64,000 bases of DNA from Phycisphaerales bacterium (lineage in GTDB: Bacteria; Planctomycetota; Phycisphaerae; UBA1845; UTPLA1), in assembly GCA_020639075.1 (NCBI GenBank), contig JACKHI010000001.1, positions 4,588,001 to 4,652,000 on the forward strand. Reading direction: 5' to 3'. Positions 53,629 to 63,218 of the stretch are shown here, piece after piece. Both the position numbers and the translations under genes were made by a program. Every line of letters begins with the position of its first letter. The stretch's first letter is position 1. The notes under the pieces were generated by a model. The model was not told the DNA's origin, made no database searches, and worked only from the letters and a program-made list of their open reading frames with translations.

Positions 53629-56600
53629 TTAAGGGTTGACTAGCAGCTGGGCGAAGGCTTGGATGTCGCGGCCGTCGATCGCGCCGTCCTGGTTGATGTC
53701 GGCGATCGCGCAGTCCGTGCCTTCCAGGAGCGATGCGACGAACCCGGGAAGGTCGCCGAGATCGGCGCTGCCGTCGCCCGTCAGATCGCCGCGAAGATCG
53801 CATGCGTCCACAATGCCGTTGTGATTGCAGTCCCTCGGAGTGAGGTCGAAAACGCTGACGAGCGAATTGCCGTCGATGACGAGTTGGTCGCTAAGTCGCC
53901 GACCGACGATGGCGTAATGACCGCTGATGGATACGTGCTCGCCGAATGATGAATAGCTGGCGGGGCCAGCGGGTTTCAACTGAGCGAGTTCTGACCAGAC
54001 GCCATTGGCTCGACGAAACAGATATGCGACGCCGCTGCCCGGCCCGATCTCGTTGTGACTTCTGGCGCCGACCAGGGCCAAGTCGCCGCTGATCGAGACT
54101 TGTCCGGCGAACTGATCACCGTGGGAGCCTTCCGTCCGCGACAGAGTCGCTTCGAATTGCCAGGAACCCGCCACGTTTCGGTAGACAAATGCCGTCCCCT
54201 GACGCATGCCGGGCAGAGTCAAGCCTGTTGCCCCCACGATGAGCACATTGCCGTTCAAGCTGACGCTGCCTCCGAAATTGTCGAAGGCCTCGGCGTTCAG
54301 AGGTTGCAGCTTCAATTCCTCCAACCAGACGGCGCCATTCCTGCGAAAGACATATGCAGCGCCAGTACGCGAGCCGGCACTGTTCTCGCCGATAGCGCCG
54401 ATGACCGCCGCATCCCCGTGAATCGCAACAGAATCGCCGAAATAGAACTGGGCTGCGGCATCGGACGCCGTCAATTTGGATTCCTCGTGCCACGTAGTGC
54501 CTGTCCGATGAAAGACATATGCGGCGCCGCTCTGGCTTCCAGCGTCACTCTTGTTGAACGCCCCAACGATGATGTTGTCGCCGTGAATGTCGATTGCGGA
54601 ACCGAATGCGTCGTAGTCCTCGGCGTCTGACGCGTTTAGCTTGGCTTCGAACTCCCAAGCTTGGTTGACTCGGCGAAAAACATATACAGCTCCGCTACTG
54701 ATTCCGCCGTCGTCATCGTCGCGAGCGCTCACGACGGCAGTATCGCCGCTAATCGCTGCGGTAGCTCCGAACCGATCTTCGGCGAACGCGTCCGGCGCTG
54801 TTAATGTTGCTTCAATCCGCCAGGTGTTCTCGATTCGTCTCAACACATGCGCGTAGCCGCCGGCGTCGAATCCGTCGCCGACGAACATCGCGCCCACGAT
54901 GGCAAAGTCGCCGTCGATATCGACGCTGCTGCCGAAGGGGATGAACGGCCCAGCGTTGAACGGATGGAGTACCGAACCGTCAATATCACACTCGTCAGGG
55001 ATGCCATTGGCATCGCAATCGTCGCTAGAGAAGCCGTCCCCATCGGGGTCGTTCGGGTCGAGATCGCACGTGTCTTCAACGCCGTTTCCGTTGCAGTCGC
55101 ATTCACAAATGTCGGGTCGTCCGTTTGCGTTGCAGTCAGGACTGATGAGTCCGTCCCGATCGGGATCCGCCGGGTCGACGTCACATTCGTCGGGAATGCC
55201 GTTGTGATTACAATCGGTGCTCACGGCACCGTTGCCGTCTGGGTCGGATGCGTCGATGTCGCAGTCATCGGGAACGCCATTTCCATTGCAATCGACGATT
55301 GATGTCTCACATTCGTTGGGGACGCCGTCGTTGTTGCAGTCGTCGCTGATGTGGCCGTCGCCGTCCGGATCGGACGGATCGATATCACAATCATCGGGAA
55401 CACCGTTGCGATTGCAGTCGTTCTCGCACTCGTCAGGCACGCCGTCGGCGTCGCAGTCGTCGCTGATGAGTCCGTCGCCGTCTGGATCGGAATCCGACGT
55501 ATCGCAGTCGTCTGGGACGCTGTTGGCATCGCAGTCATTCGCGATGAGATCGAAGATGAATGTCAAGCCGGAGTGATTGGCGCCTGTGCTGGCGAAATGA
55601 TCACTGGCGATCACGTGGCTGCCGCTCACATCCACGGATATGCCGAAGTAAGATTGCCAGGGTAAGGACTCGCTGGTCAGTTTGGCCTGGGCGGTCCATG
55701 CATCGTCAGCCCGTCGGAATACATAAGTTGCCGCATTCTGCCCCGAACCGTAGTAGGAGTCCCGTGCGCCGACGACTGCCAGGTCGCCGTCAATCGATAC
55801 GCCGATACCGAATTCGACGTCGACGGACGCATCGAACTCCGTCAGTCGGGCTTCTTCGGTCCAATCGGAATTCACGTTTCGAAAAATGTAGGCTGACGAT
55901 GCGCTGCGGCCGATTTCCCAGTATCGCTCCGTGCCGATGATCGCCGAATCGCCGCTGACATCGACGCTCGCTCCAAACCGCATTCCAGCTGAAGCATCCG
56001 ATGCGGTCATTCGAGTCACTTGCTGCCAGCCGACGCCGTCAAAATGAAAAGCGTAGGCGGCTCCACATTTGGTAAGAGGGCTGTCAACTTCGCTCGCGCC
56101 AATGACCGCGAAATCCCCGTCGATTGCGACGCTGGCGCCGAATGTGTCACCGGAAATCGTTTCGGCGGAAACGAGCTTGGCTTCCTGTGTCCATGTGCCC
56201 CCGATGCGACGAAATACGTACGCGGCTCCGGCTGAGTCGCCGGCGTCGTCGTCCCCGATTGCAGCGATGAGTGCGACATCCCCGCTGATCGAGACGCTAC
56301 CACCGAACTGCTCCCGGGCGGATGCCGCCTGCGCCACCAGCTTCGATTCCTGCTGCCATCCGCCCTGTGTATGTCGGAATACGTAGGCGGCACCGCTGCT
56401 TAGGCCCGAATCGTCGTCGAATGGTGCGCCGACTAGGATGACATCGTTGCTAATTGCCACACTGGCTCCAAAGTAGTCGCCGGACGCCGCATCCTGCGCT
56501 TTGAGCTTTGTTTCCTGAGTCCAGTTGTTTCCCGCGTACCTGAAGACGTGTACAGCACCGCTACTCGATACCACGTCCGAGTCCCCGGTAGCGCCGACAA

Positions 56601-56901
56601 CGGCAATGCCATTCTCGATCGCCACATCGTAGCCGAACTGGAGATTGGAGATGGGAGCCGCCGGCGCCAGCGTTGTTTCGTATTCGCCGAGTTCGCATTC
56701 ATCGGGTAGACCGTTGCCGTTGCAATCGTCATGAACGACCCCGTCTCCGTCCGGATCCGCCGGATCGACGTCCATCAGGTCATCGATGCCGTTTTGGTTA
56801 CAGTCGGCGGCGCGCGTCGGGGCGGCGTGGAAGATACAAGATGCGATGACGATCGCTGCGGCGAGCGTGCCGCGGAATCGGATGGGCCATAGGTGGGACA
56901 T
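53629..56901 (-). CDS. Secreted double beta-propeller protein with thrombospondin-3-like repeats and dockerin-like tail
   Basis: 1090 residues from ATG 56901 (GGAGAG 6 nt upstream); the open frame before it is not coding-like. A signal peptide (TLAAAIVIASCIFHAAPTRA) is followed by Asp/Asn-rich repeats of the type DCNGNGLPDECE, seven FG-GAP blades of ~55 residues, a second block of about nine DCxxNGxPDxCD repeats, seven more blades and a C-terminal pair of EF-hand-like dockerin motifs (DLTGDGSADLGDL, DINQDGAIDGRDI). The Asp-rich repeats should bind calcium. Surface or matrix protein of unknown ligand. Related proteins follow at 59964 and 63219. Confidence 0.85.
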   Translation of the reverse strand: MSHLWPIRFRGTLAAAIVIASCIFHAAPTRAADCNQNGIDDLMDVDPADPDGDGVVHDDCNGNGLPDECELGEYETTLAPAAPISNLQFGYDVAIENGIAVVGATGDSDVVSSSGAVHVFRYAGNNWTQETKLKAQDAASGDYFGASVAISNDVILVGAPFDDDSGLSSGAAYVFRHTQGGWQQESKLVAQAASAREQFGGSVSISGDVALIAAIGDDDAGDSAGAAYVFRRIGGTWTQEAKLVSAETISGDTFGASVAIDGDFAVIGASEVDSPLTKCGAAYAFHFDGVGWQQVTRMTASDASAGMRFGASVDVSGDSAIIGTERYWEIGRSASSAYIFRNVNSDWTEEARLTEFDASVDVEFGIGVSIDGDLAVVGARDSYYGSGQNAATYVFRRADDAWTAQAKLTSESLPWQSYFGISVDVSGSHVIASDHFASTGANHSGLTFIFDLIANDCDANSVPDDCDTSDSDPDGDGLISDDCDADGVPDECENDCNRNGVPDDCDIDPSDPDGDGHISDDCNNDGVPNECETSIVDCNGNGVPDDCDIDASDPDGNGAVSTDCNHNGIPDECDVDPADPDRDGLISPDCNANGRPDICECDCNGNGVEDTCDLDPNDPDGDGFSSDDCDANGIPDECDIDGSVLHPFNAGPFIPFGSSVDIDGDFAIVGAMFVGDGFDAGGYAHVLRRIENTWRIEATLTAPDAFAEDRFGATAAISGDTAVVSARDDDDGGISSGAVYVFRRVNQAWEFEAKLNASDAEDYDAFGSAIDIHGDNIIVGAFNKSDAGSQSGAAYVFHRTGTTWHEESKLTASDAAAQFYFGDSVAIHGDAAVIGAIGENSAGSRTGAAYVFRRNGAVWLEELKLQPLNAEAFDNFGGSVSLNGNVLIVGATGLTLPGMRQGTAFVYRNVAGSWQFEATLSRTEGSHGDQFAGQVSISGDLALVGARSHNEIGPGSGVAYLFRRANGVWSELAQLKPAGPASYSSFGEHVSISGHYAIVGRRLSDQLVIDGNSLVSVFDLTPRDCNHNGIVDACDLRGDLTGDGSADLGDLPGFVASLLEGTDCAIADINQDGAIDGRDIQAFAQLLVNP

Positions 56902-57112
56902 GGGTTCTCTCCGGTCCGTTAGAACATTATCCACGTGGCGGTCAGTATATCCTGCCAGTATGGAGCGTACCAAGGACTCTTGGGCAAATTCGAGGGGAAT
57001 GCTTCGTCGAGTTGCGTGAGGCGGCGGGGACGTGAATGGGGCGCCGTGAGGCGTCCAGGGTTGGTACAGATTGCCGAACTCGATAGCCGATGGCCGACAT
57101 CGCGCTGTATAG

Positions 57113-57637
57113 TTACGGACGGCGGACCCTTTGAAGCATGAATTCAAACTTGGACTCGGGAAAGGACCGGACTTCCTTGTATGTGTAGATCCGATCGCAC
57201 TGAAGCTCGACAAGGTCCGGGCTCTCTCTTACACAGGTCTCTGAGACCTGAAACGCAACGTCAAGCGTGTTCGACAGCGGGTATCGACCCGTTTCGGATA
57301 TCCAGAGAATTCGATCTGCCGCAACAATACGAGCCGCCGCGGCTCCTACGGCCAGGATGATCGCTCGCAGTTCTTCGTTCGCCAGGAAGTCCCACCAGCG
57401 GTATTGATGGAAGAGTTCGAGTGTATACGGGCGCCCATCGATTCCGAAACCGGCCGGTAGCATGTAGCTGGTCGTGCGTTCGCTGCAGCCCAATTGACTC
57501 CACGGCGCTCGATCACTTGTCCGATCCCACCACTCCATCGCATCTTGCATCGCTGGCGTCGTCAGCAGGTCTTGCGCTAGATTGCTGATCGAGATCGCAA
57601 TGTTGGCCGGCATGATGGCGTGTGTGAATTCACCCAT
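57113..57637 (-). CDS. Hypothetical protein
   Basis: 174 residues from ATG 57637; AGGAG stands 8 nt upstream, better than ATG 57643. No signal or membrane segment. Trp-rich start (AMEWWDRTSDRAPWSQ) and LVELQCDRIYTYKEVRSF near the end. No recognised family. Divergent from the GTPase gene 70 nt away. Confidence 0.45.
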   Translation of the reverse strand: MGEFTHAIMPANIAISISNLAQDLLTTPAMQDAMEWWDRTSDRAPWSQLGCSERTTSYMLPAGFGIDGRPYTLELFHQYRWWDFLANEELRAIILAVGAAAARIVAADRILWISETGRYPLSNTLDVAFQVSETCVRESPDLVELQCDRIYTYKEVRSFPESKFEFMLQRVRRP

Positions 57638-57708
57638 GGGCATTGCTCCTCATCAGCACTTTCCAGTGTATCATAGATGAACGTAAGCCAATAAGGAGCA
57701 ACGCCCCC

Positions 57709-58749
57709 ATGGCCGTCAATGCCAGCCCCATGTATCAGAAAGCCGAAGAGCGTTATCGCTGCGCGACGAGCCCGCAGGAGAAGCTCGACGCGCTGCAGGA
57801 GATGCTGCGCCTCGTTCCCAAGCACAAGGCGAGCGAGAAGGTCCAGCAGCAGATCAAGGAGCGCATCAAGAAGACGAAGGAAGACGTCGGCAAGGCGGCG
57901 AAGTCGGGCTCCGGTCATCAGCACGATCCGATGAGCGTATCGCGACAGGGGGCGGGGCAGGTGCTTCTGCTCGGCGCGCCCAATGTCGGAAAGAGCTCGA
58001 TCGTCGGCGCGCTGACGAAAGCGAAAGTCGAGATCGCTGAATTCCCATTCAGCACGCACGCGGCCGTTCCGGGGATGGCGCATCACGAGGACGTGCCGAT
58101 ACAACTCGTGGATGCACCGCCGGTCATGGAAGGTCATCCCCAGCCCGGCATGATGAATGCGATACGAAAGGCCGACATCGTGCTATTGGTCGTCGATCTG
58201 TCGGCGATCGAATTGATCGATCAGTTCGAGCAATGCGTCGGGTTGTTTGCGGCGCACGGCATGCATCCGGTCTCGACGGCCGAGCTCGACTACGGTCACG
58301 ATCACGAAGACGGCGTCATGGGCATGGAAGAAGGCGAGCACGAGGCGATGCTGCTGCCGAAGCGCGTGTTCGTCGTCGCCAACAAGATGGATGCGCCGGA
58401 CGCAATGGAGAACTACGAGACGTTTCGCGAGTTGACTGAAACGGATCTCAAGATGATTCCCGTTTCGGCGAAGACGGGCGAGGGCCTGCCCGAGATGATG
58501 GCCGCGCTTTTCGAGATGCTGAACGTAATTCGCGTGTATTCGAAGCGACCGGGCAAGCCGGCGGACAAAGAAGCGCCGTTCATCCTGCCGGTCGGCGGAA
58601 CGGTCGAGGATATGGCGCGACTGGTGCATAACGAAGTCGCCGAGCATCTGAAGCACGCGCGCATCTGGGGCGGCAGCGTCCACGACGGCCAGCAGGTGAC
58701 AGGGCATCATGTGCTGACGGACAAGAATGTCGTGGAATTGCACGTTTAG
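57709..58749 (+). CDS. Obg/DRG-like GTPase with TGS domain
   Basis: 346 residues. A helical N-terminal segment is followed by a P-loop GTPase domain: G1 GAPNVGKSS (89-97), G3 DAPPVMEGHP, G4 NKMDAP, G5 SAKTGEG. The last ~75 residues form a TGS domain (APFILPVGGTVEDMARLVHN). This is closer to DRG/Obg-like ribosome-associated GTPases than to Obg proper, since the Obg N-domain is missing. AAGGAG precedes ATG 57709 by 10 nt. It probably acts in translation or stress. Confidence 0.85.
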   Translation: MAVNASPMYQKAEERYRCATSPQEKLDALQEMLRLVPKHKASEKVQQQIKERIKKTKEDVGKAAKSGSGHQHDPMSVSRQGAGQVLLLGAPNVGKSSIVGALTKAKVEIAEFPFSTHAAVPGMAHHEDVPIQLVDAPPVMEGHPQPGMMNAIRKADIVLLVVDLSAIELIDQFEQCVGLFAAHGMHPVSTAELDYGHDHEDGVMGMEEGEHEAMLLPKRVFVVANKMDAPDAMENYETFRELTETDLKMIPVSAKTGEGLPEMMAALFEMLNVIRVYSKRPGKPADKEAPFILPVGGTVEDMARLVHNEVAEHLKHARIWGGSVHDGQQVTGHHVLTDKNVVELHV

Positions 58750-58773
58750 CGGCCCGGGGAAATCGGAAGTCGC

Positions 58774-59685
58774 ATGGATAATCGCGAAGACACTGTCCGA
58801 ACCAATCGTTCGGCTGCGCCGATTTCACCGTTCACAATTCAACTGGCGTCCGACAAGAGAGATGTCGTTGTTGAGCCGGTCTCCGACGAACCAGATCGGC
58901 CTGCGGTCTGTCGCGTGGCCGGCAGACGTCTGCGATTGCCCGAACGGAACGGTGGGCAACCGCTGCTCCTGCTCGCGATTCACGCGTTGCTCCTTGTCTG
59001 GGTGCTCATTCCGGTCGTGGGGCAGAGATTTGCCAACAACTCAAATGCCATGGTCATTCTTCTTACGTTGGTGCTTCCGCGGTTCTCGAAGTCCAGCGAT
59101 GGACCGGAGGATTTTTACAACCTGCGCGGTCGCCTGAGAAACCGTCGGTTGGCAGTCCTTGCGACTGAAAAAGACGTGGAGACATTCACGGGCCTCATCG
59201 ACGTTCCGCTCGAGCCGGTGATTATCGAGCGGTTATGGTCACCGATCGGCCGCGTCCGCCAACTGCGTATCGGCGCATTGGCGGCGATCATTGTGTATCC
59301 CATTGCAATTGCATGCGGCACGCCATTCAGCGTGTTGAACTTAATAGCGCTGGTGGCAGTCCTCGGAATCCTTGTGATTCAATTGAAGATGGTCCTCCAG
59401 CCGCAGTATTATCGCGTCGTGCCGGGCCGACTGGAGCACGTGCAAATCCGGGCGTGGCGTCGCAACGAGGGTTGTTCGCTCCTGTCAGCGTGGGATCTTC
59501 GAGAGTCGATGGTCTATGTGATACTCGGCAGTGTGTACGTTGCGCCGCCTGCGGGATTGTCGTCGGCGACTGTCATACACAGCATTCAAACGGCCGAACC
59601 GCGACTGCTTTGTCTGTCGATCATTCACGCAGCGATCAGTACGCACGTGTCGCCGCCATTGCCGGTGGATCGCTTGTATCCGTGA
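58774..59685 (+). CDS. Membrane protein of unknown function
   Basis: 303 residues, with four hydrophobic segments (about 65-82, 92-105, 168-185 and 190-210). The rest is basic. No family recognised. ATG 58774 is 24 nt after the GTPase stop, so the two may be co-transcribed. A GTG or other start within the first 40 residues is possible. Confidence 0.5.
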   Translation: MDNREDTVRTNRSAAPISPFTIQLASDKRDVVVEPVSDEPDRPAVCRVAGRRLRLPERNGGQPLLLLAIHALLLVWVLIPVVGQRFANNSNAMVILLTLVLPRFSKSSDGPEDFYNLRGRLRNRRLAVLATEKDVETFTGLIDVPLEPVIIERLWSPIGRVRQLRIGALAAIIVYPIAIACGTPFSVLNLIALVAVLGILVIQLKMVLQPQYYRVVPGRLEHVQIRAWRRNEGCSLLSAWDLRESMVYVILGSVYVAPPAGLSSATVIHSIQTAEPRLLCLSIIHAAISTHVSPPLPVDRLYP

Positions 59686-59889
59686 CGCATCCAGACGACG
59701 GTATCGGGATTCGGCGCGTTTCGTCGTCAGCGAACTGGCAGTCCAGCCGAAGCCTTTGCGATTCCACAGCGGACCATTCCAAGTTGGAATGCGGCGCCTG
59801 CAGATGCGCGTGAATGTCGTCGAGATGCAATAGTGATCGGGCCGCTATTGTGCAACATCGATGAATCCCGGGCCGCATCGGGTGATTTT

Positions 59890-59920
59890 GTTGACCCGGT
59901 TCCCCCAATCAAGTTAGGAT
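59890..59920 (+). promoter_or_regulatory. Possible promoter of the FG-GAP gene
   Basis: TTGACC (59890-59895) and TAGGAT (59915-59920) are 19 nt apart, which would start transcription near 59927 and leave a 37-nt leader with GGAG before ATG 59964. Confidence 0.4.
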
Positions 59921-59963
59921 GGTTCCATCGGGTAGCATTGTTCGCCAGCGGTCGGAGTGTGTA

Positions 59964-62900
59964 ATGATGTCGCAATCCAAAATACAGGTTTGGCAAAGTG
60001 CTGCCGCGTCGACGGGAATCGTGCGAGGTCGCATTGTCCTGTTGTGTCTTGCTTTCGGGTGGATAGGCCTGTCCGGCGGCGTCGATGCGCGCGGTGGCGA
60101 GCTCGACTGCGACAACAACGGCGTGCCGGATGCGGAAGAACTGAGCGGGAATGACTGCAACGCCAACGGCGTGCTGGATGTGTGCGAGAATGACACACTC
60201 GTGCCTGTCTCGGAAATCTCCGGAATACGGGTTGTACCGAGTGTCGGATATGAGCACGGCAACATCGACATCGACGGCGATACGGCGGTCGTCGGCGAGC
60301 CGGGAAACTTCGTTTCCGGTGTCGGTTATCTCGGGCGCGTGCTGTGCTATCAGTACTCGCCTGGCATCGGCTGGGAATTGACGCAAACGATCTACGAGGA
60401 AGAAGGCGGTAATCCGAGGGCCTTCGGCGATCGGGTCATCGTTCGCGGCGATCGCCTGATCATCACGGCGCCGACCGAAAATGTGTCTTCGGCCATCGGA
60501 GCGGTGTACTGCTATCGTCGTATCGGCGGCGAGTGGCAATTCCAACAGCGACTCGGGACTATTCAGCCGCGCGGACGTTTCGGCGTATACGCTGCGCTGG
60601 AGGCGAATCGGCTGTATGTCGGCGAAGTGGCTACTTCGACCAGCATTTCAGCCACGAGACCGCGCGCGTATTGCTTTGTCGATCGCGGCGACGGGTTTGA
60701 ACTGGAACAAACGATCCACATGGGCAGTTGGGTCGATAACCTCGGCCACCTTGTCGACAACATGCTGTTTAGTGTGCGCGGAAACATCATGGTCAAAGTT
60801 GAGGTGCAGCCGATCGAGACCATCGTCGGTTTTCCCCATACCGGCCAGGCCAGCATCGTTTATTGTGCAGTTATTTATGAATGGGAGGCTGGTCGTTGGT
60901 TGCCACGTCAGCGGGTGCCGATCGCCTCTCAAGCGCCGCCGCTGGCCGTTCCTAGGGGGTTCACGGATTGCTTCATTGAAGAGAATCGGATCATTTTGAC
61001 CCCTTATTACGCCATGGGTGATGGTCTCGGTTTTAACTCAGTTGTCATCCTCGAAAAGGATGCGGGCGGATGGCATGTTGTGCCAACCGGTGCATTGTCT
61101 TTTGGTGTGGCGCCGAGTTGGGTGGAAAAATCCGATGAAGGTTACTACATCGGCGCGAGTGAGTTGGTGTTCACGGAGTCCGGGCCCGTAGTGACAGGTC
61201 GCCCCGATTTGGGCTTCGTCGTCGATCGAAGCCATCGATCGGGCAATTGGTGGGGTGCCGAGGTCTCGAGCACGGCGCTTCCATATCCCACTGCAAATAT
61301 CAGTCGGATTGTTGCGGATTGCGACGGGGACGGCACGCTGGACGAATGCGAAATCGCGAACGGCGCTCCGGACGTCGATGGCGACCTCGTTCCCGACAGC
61401 TGCCAGGAGGACTGTAACGGCGACGGCATTCCCGATGAGTCGCAGATGGCGCTGGGCGACTGCAACGCCAACGGCATTCTCGATGTCTGCGACGTGAACG
61501 CGCTGGATCCGGATGGCAACGGCATCACATCGTCCGATTGCAACGCGAACGGTATTCCCGACGAATGTGAAGCGGATTGTGATGAGAATGGCATTCCGGA
61601 TGAATGCGATCTCGATGCGACCGATCCCGATGGCGATGGACTCGTCGCCAGCGACTGCGATGGCAACGGCAGGCCCGATGCATGCGACATTCGTGGCGGC
61701 CTTGTGCGCACGGGTGAGATTCGTCCGAGTGACAGCATTTCGGGGCAGGCGTTCGGCGTGTCAATTTCCCTCGATGGCGATGTACTGGCCGTCGGTGCTC
61801 CGTCGGGCGGCGTTCAGGGGCCGGATGGCGATCGCGTTTACGTCTATCGCCGAAGCGGGGAAGTCTGGTCGGAAGAGGCCGTGATCCTCCCGGATGGCCT
61901 GTCGGAATCTCTGTATTCCTTCGGCTATTCAGTCGCCGTCAGTGGTGACATTCTCGTTGTAAAGGGGGAAGGTGAACCTTCAGAGAACGTGTACTACGTT
62001 TATACCTATCACTACGACGGTGCGAATTGGCAATGGGAGGCGACGACGACGGTTTCCCCGCAGACGCTCGCTCGAAGGTCCGACATCGTTCTAGATGGCA
62101 ATCGAATGGCCCTCTCCAGTGACCACTCTCGAAAGGTCATCATTTACGAATACGACAACGGAAACTGGAATGTCGCACACACCGTATCGCTGGCTGAATC
62201 CGGCGGCTTCGCCGAGCGGATCGCCCTCGATGATGACTTGCTTATCGCGGGCTACGGGGCCAACGACGGCCAGATTTTCCGTTTCGACGGTCAGAACTGG
62301 CAACTCATTGCCCGGTCTCGCAACATCGGTCGAACATTGACGTCGAGCGCGTTTGCGGCGCGCCCGATGATCAGCGGCGATCTTGTCGCGTTCGGCAATC
62401 GCACCGGCTTCGGTCCGACGGCGAACAGTGATTTCTCATGCGGATCGGCACAGTTGTATCGGCTGGTTGGCGATCAGTTGCTGATAGAAGACTTGTTTTA
62501 CGGCTTGCAGGTTGGTGAGGCACTCAGCGTGAACCAATTCGGTCGCTCAACGGCGTTCGTGGGCAATCGTCTGATCGTTGGTGCGCCTGCGGTGGAGTCT
62601 TCGTCCGGGCGCATTCAGCTGTTTGAGCGCGACGGCGGCAATTGGGTCTTGCGTCAGACGATTCCATCGCCCGTTGCGCCATTGCCGCAGGATTTCGGTT
62701 CCGAAATGGCCGCCTCCGGCGATACGCTGGCCGTCGTCGCTTCCGGGCTTGGCATTCCGGCGCACGCGACGGACGACGACGTCATCTACATTTATGAGAC
62801 AGACCGCGATGTCGACGACGACGGTGTCCTCGATGTCTGTCAGCCCGACTGCGACGGGAATGAACTGCCAGATGCGTGGGAACTGGCGAACGCGACGATT

Positions 62901-63023
62901 GATGTGTTCGCCGCCGCGCTTGTCAGTGCCGAACCCTCGTGTGCATTTGATGCGAACAACGACGATGCGATCAACGGGCTGGATATCGCGACTTATATCG
63001 AGCAGTTGTTGGCAGGTCCGTGA
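59964..63023 (+). CDS. Secreted FG-GAP/thrombospondin-3-like protein with single dockerin-like motif
   Basis: 1019 residues from ATG 59964 (GGAG 7 nt upstream; ATG 59967 also possible). A signal anchor (IVLLCLAFGWIGLSGG) leads to the Asp/Asn repeats LDCDNNGVPDAEEL and NDCNANGVLDVCEN. Then come FG-GAP-like blades, a block of about eight DCxxNGxPDEC-type repeats (around 460-590), more blades, and a C-terminal EF-hand-like motif (DANNDDAINGLDIATYIEQLL). Same plan as the protein at 53629 and the next gene. Extracellular; ligand unknown. Confidence 0.82.
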   Translation: MMSQSKIQVWQSAAASTGIVRGRIVLLCLAFGWIGLSGGVDARGGELDCDNNGVPDAEELSGNDCNANGVLDVCENDTLVPVSEISGIRVVPSVGYEHGNIDIDGDTAVVGEPGNFVSGVGYLGRVLCYQYSPGIGWELTQTIYEEEGGNPRAFGDRVIVRGDRLIITAPTENVSSAIGAVYCYRRIGGEWQFQQRLGTIQPRGRFGVYAALEANRLYVGEVATSTSISATRPRAYCFVDRGDGFELEQTIHMGSWVDNLGHLVDNMLFSVRGNIMVKVEVQPIETIVGFPHTGQASIVYCAVIYEWEAGRWLPRQRVPIASQAPPLAVPRGFTDCFIEENRIILTPYYAMGDGLGFNSVVILEKDAGGWHVVPTGALSFGVAPSWVEKSDEGYYIGASELVFTESGPVVTGRPDLGFVVDRSHRSGNWWGAEVSSTALPYPTANISRIVADCDGDGTLDECEIANGAPDVDGDLVPDSCQEDCNGDGIPDESQMALGDCNANGILDVCDVNALDPDGNGITSSDCNANGIPDECEADCDENGIPDECDLDATDPDGDGLVASDCDGNGRPDACDIRGGLVRTGEIRPSDSISGQAFGVSISLDGDVLAVGAPSGGVQGPDGDRVYVYRRSGEVWSEEAVILPDGLSESLYSFGYSVAVSGDILVVKGEGEPSENVYYVYTYHYDGANWQWEATTTVSPQTLARRSDIVLDGNRMALSSDHSRKVIIYEYDNGNWNVAHTVSLAESGGFAERIALDDDLLIAGYGANDGQIFRFDGQNWQLIARSRNIGRTLTSSAFAARPMISGDLVAFGNRTGFGPTANSDFSCGSAQLYRLVGDQLLIEDLFYGLQVGEALSVNQFGRSTAFVGNRLIVGAPAVESSSGRIQLFERDGGNWVLRQTIPSPVAPLPQDFGSEMAASGDTLAVVASGLGIPAHATDDDVIYIYETDRDVDDDGVLDVCQPDCDGNELPDAWELANATIDVFAAALVSAEPSCAFDANNDDAINGLDIATYIEQLLAGP

Positions 63024-63218
63024 GCTGAGTCGCCCCTTCGATGTGATATTGCGATGACGCGCCATCAGGCTGCGATTCCGCAGCCTGGCGGGCGAAAGCT
63101 TGATCCTGTGCCTTCGGCGACGGTACGATGGGTCGGCGTCAGGGCTTAATCGACGGAATCGCCGGAGCGAATGTTCTTGCTAATTCTCAACCGATCCAAC
63201 TGAGGCATTGCTTCGGCA

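Noticed and set aside
57110..57115. TATAGT as a promoter
   Set aside because: No plus-strand gene begins after it; it overlaps the 3' end of a minus-strand gene.
59919..59963. Upstream ATG 59919 as start of the FG-GAP gene
   Set aside because: It lies in a probable -10 hexamer; ATG 59964 has an RBS and precedes the signal anchor.
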